Shown piece after piece: positions 23,938 through 64,000 of a stretch of DNA of 64,000 nt. Position 1 is the stretch's first letter; every line of letters begins with the position of its first letter. This stretch comes from Wyeomyia smithii (Eukaryota; Arthropoda; Insecta; Diptera; Culicidae): contig NC_073696.1 in assembly GCF_029784165.1 (NCBI RefSeq), positions 115,932,991-115,996,990 of the forward strand, in the 5' to 3' direction. The position numbers and the translations under genes are program-made. The notes beneath the pieces were generated by a model, which was given only the letters and a program-made list of their open reading frames with translations, was not told the DNA's origin and searched no databases.

Positions 23938-25060
23938 TGCTGTGTCTAGCGGGTAGATTGGTCTATCTGGCGATCTCTTTGTCGCTTCATCTAAGCATTT
24001 CTGCATGACCGCCCTAGGCAACCCCTGGCCTACCTGTATGACCGTCTTAATAGCCAGGTTGGGAATTTCGTCTAGTCCTGGAGCCTTGTTAATCTTCAAG
24101 GAATTTGCTATATCAAAGAATGCCTCATTCGTAACCGTTATCGCCTCCCTATATGTACTCTGCATGGCTGCCGTCACTCACAGTTCGTAGTGGTTTGACA
24201 ACCGGAAGCCAAGGACTTGGATCGCCCCTCAATGATCCGTGCCACCATCGTCGTTTCTTGGTTGCTCGGCTCTCGCTGACCCTTCTCTAGTCTTAGCCAT
24301 TACGATCCTATAGGCGTCAACCCACAGATTCGTGTTGGATTTAGCGCGTAGTCTGTCAAAGCAGGCTCGTTCACTTGCCTTTATTGCGCTCTTGAGCGTA
24401 GCTTACGCAGATGCGAATGCGGTTCGGCGCTCCTTTTTTGCACATCGGTATGCATACGCTGCATTTTTCGCCTCGCACGGAGGCACGCTCTGCGATGATC
24501 TGCTATCGCATCGATTCACCAGTAAACCGGCCCCTTCTGTTTGTGCCTAATTGTAGGCATGTTGGCGTTGCACGCCTGCGGTAGTATAGCAATTAGTTGA
24601 TCAGCACTCCCCAGCACTCCCCACCTTCATGTTCACTTCTAATTACTTCCTCAAATAGATCAGCGCCAAAGTGCGATGTCTTCCAGCCGTGACTGGTTAG
24701 AGCATTGGCTCTACATGTTGCTCACTGCCTTGTGTTGTGGTCTACGCTATAGCACACCGAATTGTGATCGCTATTAGTGTAACCGTCATCTACCCTCCAA
24801 TTCGTGATCAGTCCCGGGCTGCATAACGTTACATCAATAATCGACTTCGCACTCTTTCTGCTGTAGCTTCGCCAAAGTTTCCAAAAGGATTCGGCCCTCG
24901 GGTTTCTACAGCGACTTTTCCCAAGCCATAAAGTTATCTGCTACAACCGACGGTGTTCGGCCTTTCGGTCTTCACGGAGAAGACGATGCAAAAAATATGT
25001 GTTTCCCATATTTCACAAATTTCTTCATGGGTTACCATACAAAATATATAAGGGCCGGAA

Positions 25061-26642
25061 CCCAAGTAACACACAGAACATGTTAGAAAATAATTCTCAA
25101 TGACAGTAGTCATATAAGAGTACTATAAGCGCATTCGAAAACTTGTGTTGTTATTTTCTTGCTCTGGAGATATTATGCTATATCATGAGTGTATTTCATA
25201 GATTAATAAATATAAACTGCCTTTGCTTGTCTTTAAGTTCATGATGTTATCGAAACAGTACAGAAAACAACTTAAAATAAAACATTTGCGGGAAGTTGTT
25301 CTTCATCAGTAATTCAACCACACTTCGAAAACAAGCTCGTTTTTCTGGTTTTGGAGATGTTTTTCAATAACATGATTTCAGCAAACAAAAACTGACATAA
25401 ATGGCACTTGTTTTCAAGATGTCTTCCAGATGTTTATAACAACTGTGTAAAAATGTCCAGCCGAGGCAGCCGCGCCAGTTCAATATAACACGCCCAATAA
25501 TAATTTACGTACCTGTAAAGTGCTTTTCCTTCGGTTGGTCTTTGTATTCAGCAGCCAATAACTTGATCATATTGTTATTGAAATTATTTAAGTGATATTA
25601 TTCAAACTATTTGAGTTGGATCGAAATGCGCCATGAAAATGTAAACTAATTTTCGGTACTGTATATCTAACAACGTTTTCTAGTTTTGTTATATTTTATG
25701 TCTAGATAACGTTAAAACTATACGAAAACAATTTTAATACTCAAGTGACAGAAACAATTCATTTTAAAAGGTTGAACATTGTTTTTATCAGCAATTATAA
25801 ATTAAAAGTGCGACTGACGAACACAATTTTAGATCTAGCTGCACTGCGCGTAACAATACATTTGCGCATGCGCTGGGTAAATGTTGTCATAGCAACACAT
25901 TTGCGCATGCGCGCTGGTGTGGCGAATTCTAACCCACGAATGCGCGAGTTTTTTTATAGTGCAGATCAACCCAGGAAAAAAGAAACGACATTGCGATTTA
26001 CTAGGCAAGTAAGAAAGAGATGCCAGATAGTTGTTTACGAACTAAGCTCGTGCGGTGTTGGGCTAAATTGAGACTCTTCGCAATTAAATGAATCTATTTT
26101 CCATTGATTTACAAACAGAAATCCGTATCCAATGAATGGCGCATGATTTTTTCAGAAGTAAAATGCAATGTTTCACTATGAAATTTGGCGCGCACGTAGA
26201 ACTTTGTAATTAAAGCGTCAAATAGTTGGTCTAATATTATTGTTTATTTTTGGTGAATATTCGATACGCCATAATCACTATTTTTTTCTTTTGTAGTTCC
26301 TAATATGAAGCAGCGTTGTTCTACAATATTTCTATTTTGAAGTTTTATGCTTGCGTCAACGATGTTTTTATTAGTTAGTAATTACAACTTGAAAATAACT
26401 TGTTTTCCATGTTTTTTACCGCATTGGTACTCGAGATGTATTTTGCAGCTTCAGTCTAGCAAGTTGGCTTGCTTTCATGAATACTTCATATAGCACCAGT
26501 ACTTGTTCTAGTAGCCTTCGATTTTTGCGCTTTTCTGGTGATAGAGATGTCATGGAAAAGGTAATGTCAACTGAAATCTATAACCGAAGGTTGTGTTGGA
26601 GGAGTTATCTTAACTGTTCTATAACATCGTGTGTTACTTGGG
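25061..26642. mobile_element. Unclassified 1.6-kb TIR element, copy 2, inverted
   Basis: It begins CCCAAGTAACACAC and ends GTGTGTTACTTGGG. Internally it matches the reverse complement of copy 1 over most of its length, with many substitutions and small indels. The flanks are GAA on the left and AAA on the right, a possible decayed 3-bp duplication. The core keeps GCGCATGCGC twice (25864-25873 and 25903-25912) around GTTGTCATAGCAAC (25883-25896). Together the two copies give a stem of about 1.5 kb around 1.1 kb of R1 sequence. Confidence 0.8.
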
Positions 26643-28992
26643 AAACAACCCACCAACTTAAGATCAGTCGTATTTTTTTATGCAAGTCTACGGTTGAGAT
26701 TTGGAGTTTTTTTTTTTTGAGATTATACATAGAACTTCATCTCACGTTATCAGGATTGGTACTACGGGGGCTAACCCAGCGAATTTGGTAACAACTTTTT
26801 ATAAAAGGAGATAAAAATCGCTGACTCAGGAAATATTTGAAAATCATTGAAAAATCATATGTTGTCGTATTAAATAAAAAATTGTGATTTTGGCATTTCA
26901 AAAGTACAATATAATTGACGAGTAATTCTAAGTTTCCTGTATTTGCCGTAAGCCAACGTCTGGTCAGCTTAGCGAAATGGTTTCTAATAATAAACACGGT
27001 AGTGATGGGCACATACCGAATGCAAAAAAAAAACGTATTTTAAGAAATGTAATAAAATTGTAGCATCTCAAAAAAAAACAAGGAATTTGCCATGACTAAA
27101 ATTACACTATCCCCACACATGTCTGGTTGCTTTCATCTTTTTTATATCCCATCTGGTTCTACGTTATGTTATGTCTGGACATCGTAAGCACATTTTGTTG
27201 ACCCGTGGCCTTGAGCAGTACAGCACGGTACATAGAACACAAACAAGTAAACATTACGCTTCATTAATCTTGACCAGCACTTCGATGCATTGGAAAAGTC
27301 GACAGACTTCGATTTGGCAGTAAATTTTATTGCCACTGTCTGGAACCTACCGTCTGGTAGACTCTACTGGTTGCTATCACAGACGTTCGAGGTGCAGTCC
27401 GGTTTCATTAAGTTGATTCAAGAAATGCATTCTCGTACCCAGCCAATATTTGGTCACAACTGGAACCGTTTATGTGAACCAACACATTTGTAAGAACAAA
27501 ATGGTGTGTTTTCGCTACTAATCAATTTTCATCAGACGTGGTGAACGAGGTAGATATTCGACACCAACCCAAAGGTTTTCCCATACTGGCGGTTAGTAAG
27601 AAAAAGCGACCGGTTTGGCCATGCAGAAATAATACTTTCACTTTTCTTTCACACTTCAAACACCATCACATCCGTCGTACTGCAGATGTAAGGTATTTCG
27701 GCAGGACTAGCTAGCTGGCGTGCGTTATCAGATCCTTATGTGTACATAGCTATTATGAGTTGATCCATTTTTGTTCGAACCTTACGAGCGGCGTAGTACG
27801 AGCATCCGTCGTTTCGCTTTCACTTTCGTTCAACGGTCCATCAGCCAATGCGATACTGTACCGTTTGCCAAAATCGGATTACACCGAACGAAGTCTTTGC
27901 TGATCCGATTTAATAACGCTAAGTGAGAGAATGGAAAGCTGTTGAAAATAACAGACCCGACATTCCATCCTGCACAAGGATTGCGCTCGTTATAAGTGTC
28001 TGCTCTGTAATCGTCACACTTTGCTAGAATGGTTATAATTTGCTGGATTTGCAAATATGAATTGATAGTGTCGTGAATGACAGAGAAAATATGCACATTT
28101 GGTTGGGCTGAATTTGAAATTGGATTTGTAAATTTGTCCTATTTAAGCATGATCCGACCTAACTAGTGAAATCTGTTTTGGTATTCAATTGTGTTTTTAT
28201 TGAGAAGTTCAACAGTGCCAATTTTAATTTTGTTATGCTTTCATGAACATTATTTTTGCGTGTGCGGTGTTTCGTTTATCGTGAAAGCTTTAGTAGATTT
28301 GTCAATCATTTAGTTTGAATTTCATTTTCGTTCATAGCTGTCGAACAACTCGATAATTTTTATCATAAACAGTACCAAAATCTGTGGAGTGATAAAACAA
28401 ATACGTTTGGTCACAAATTTGGCTTTTCTTAAAGGGCTAGAACAGTGAAAACTACATCTTGCTTTATCTTGCTACGTTTTTCTATTTTTATCCAGCAACA
28501 GTTTATTTGCAAACGATTGTGAGGAAATCGAACTTTGTGCGTAGAATTCCCCTTCTCCGTAAGCGGCAACCATATATATATATGCATTATGAAAGCCAAC
28601 AATGAACGAGGAAAACTAACAAAAACTAACTCATTAATGTCCAACCATATCCACTGGTCTGCTTGCCGAGAAGAAGCGTGACCGAATCCGATAGCGACCG
28701 CCTCCACCGTAACTACTTGGAGAGGGAGTTTCTTCGACATTAAACAGTCAGCAACAGTGGCACACTTGACATGTTGACCAACTTAAAATAAGTAGGTCAA
28801 ACCAATTATAACCCATAAATTTATTACCTAATCGCCTGAATTATGAAAGAAATGATGATTAAGCACATTCATTCGGTCACCCACCCGCTAGGACTGCTTC
28901 CGTGTAGCCTGTTTATGCTCGAAGAAAAACACATCTGTTTCCTATTCTTACTAATTGTTTTTTTTCTTGCTCTTATTCACTTCCCCTTTCAG
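26643..28992. other. Intron sequence, nothing assigned
   Basis: Non-coding and AT-rich, ending at the TTCCCCTTTCAG acceptor at 28992. I searched by eye for an upstream leucine-rich-repeat exon with phase-2 donor and found none. Confidence 0.5.
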
Positions 28993-63280
<34,288 letters not shown>

Positions 63281-64000
63281 GCCAAATTGCCGGTCGGTGA
63301 TCCAATTTAGGCTAAGCGAAGCTGCAAGTATTAATTGTGAAAATGCTTAGTCAGTGTTCAGTAATTAGTCAAAATAATGAAAGTATTTCGGAACCTTCGA
63401 GTAAATATTGTTGACAAAATTCGGTTATTTCCTCCCTTAAAATATTTAAGCCTGATGTTCTCCGACGGAATCTGTACATATTTTATATTACAAACAATGT
63501 AAGGTAAATGCAAAACAGTGTGATACTAAAATGAATACTTCATATTGCCTAGAATATTAAAATTATTTATTTTCAATTAGAATAGTATGATCGAATGGGG
63601 CATTCAATGAAAAAAAAGTCAGCTACCAATCCGGACCGAACAGCAACTTTGCAGAAAAGCAAGTATGACGCGTCTCCACTTGTTCCGCATAGTCTAGTCA
63701 AAATTATCACGAGTGCCAGTATACTTTAATACGACTCAAATCGTATACAAGTTACTTGCATGCAATGTCGCTGCGGTTTGCATTCCAGTAGCGTTCGAAC
63801 AAGTGAAAAGCTCGCGATATGCCTGCTAGTTAAATGTTTTCTAACCAAACGGTTTTATCGCACTCCATTGAACTAGCGACAGTGCAAAAAAACTTGAATC
63901 TTACATCCAAAGCTCGAGCAAAGTTCACCGTCCACAGACAATAAATTCTTGCAACCCAATCGAAGTAATAATCCTGAATAACAACCATAACACTCACGAT
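63281..64000 (+). other. 3' untranslated region and candidate poly(A) signal
   Basis: AT-rich sequence following the receptor stop without any further gene. The only canonical hexamer noticed is AATAAA at 63940-63945, near the edge of the window, which would make a 3' UTR of roughly 680 bases. Confidence 0.55.

Larger units (their letters stand above)
21130..25000 (-). pseudogene. R1-clade LINE remnant carrying two later insertions
   Basis: Minus-strand ORF2 remains in order. Endonuclease end: SIIDVTLCSPGLITNWRVDDGYTNSDH near 24750-24850. Linker and early RT: INKAPGLDEIPNLAIKTVIQ near 24030-24110 and RPIYPLDTA at 23941. After an insertion, DKVIERITLNRLVRF continues at 22428, with LKLLGVMVGDKLTFGTHV near 22205-22260 and a degraded cysteine-rich C-terminus near 21200-21400. 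The GLDxIPNxAIK and LGVxxDxxLxFxxH words fit the R1 clade. It carries a hAT MITE at 21624-22031 and a 1.5-kb TIR element at 22429-23937. It is inactive. Confidence 0.8.

Overview
The window looks like the 3' two-thirds of one very large, transposon-filled insect gene on the + strand. Fourteen exons between 28993 and 63280 join in frame into 1163 codons. They encode a run of leucine-rich repeats, a cysteine-rich hinge, a seven-transmembrane GPCR domain and a long cytoplasmic tail. The 7TM core reads as the LGR2/rickets class (bursicon receptor). The signal peptide and first leucine-rich repeats were not found, so the 5' end probably lies upstream of base 1. The repeat content (R1-, RTE- and Juan/Jockey-like LINEs, BEL/Pao, a mosquito-type mariner, many MITEs) and introns up to 16.9 kb suggest a culicine mosquito such as Aedes or Culex. 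That assignment is an inference.

Layout. 1-28992 is intron or upstream flank. It holds a Tc1-like remnant (about 4.8-5.4 kb), a Juan/Jockey-like LINE (5.8-7.7 kb), a hAT element with a perfect 8-bp target duplication (8833-9957), a LINE 3' fragment (10.9-11.5 kb), a TIR element with a CTTT duplication (13562-14559), a SINE-like copy (17.9-19.3 kb), and a minus-strand block. That block is RTE (19.4-21.0 kb) plus R1 (21.1-25.0 kb), invaded by a 110-bp MITE, a hAT MITE and an unclassified 1.5-kb element; a second copy of the latter lies at 25061-26642. Exon 28993-29064 is followed by a 7-kb intron with a reverse-transcriptase remnant, an RTE copy and a BEL/Pao remnant. Exons between 36116 and 37660 are tightly clustered.

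The 16.9-kb intron 37661-54540 is the most unusual part. It contains about 340 uninterrupted CAGA units, then a 6.9-kb near-perfect palindrome centred on a (TA)n tract (40732-47673), a second (TA)n tract, a 2.25-kb palindrome (48221-50475), a pogo-like element, GT repeats and a 663-bp MITE. The intron 54894-59746 holds a mariner interrupted by an RTE, itself interrupted by a tRNA-headed SINE. The 3' end (59747-63280) carries the last repeats and the receptor domain. A short intron there offers a possible early stop with tandem AATAAA signals.

Only the receptor is a convincing host gene. Everything else recognisable is mobile DNA or simple repeat. No functional operon-like or multi-gene system is visible. 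The palindrome cluster is the best candidate for something undescribed, but an assembly artefact must be excluded first.
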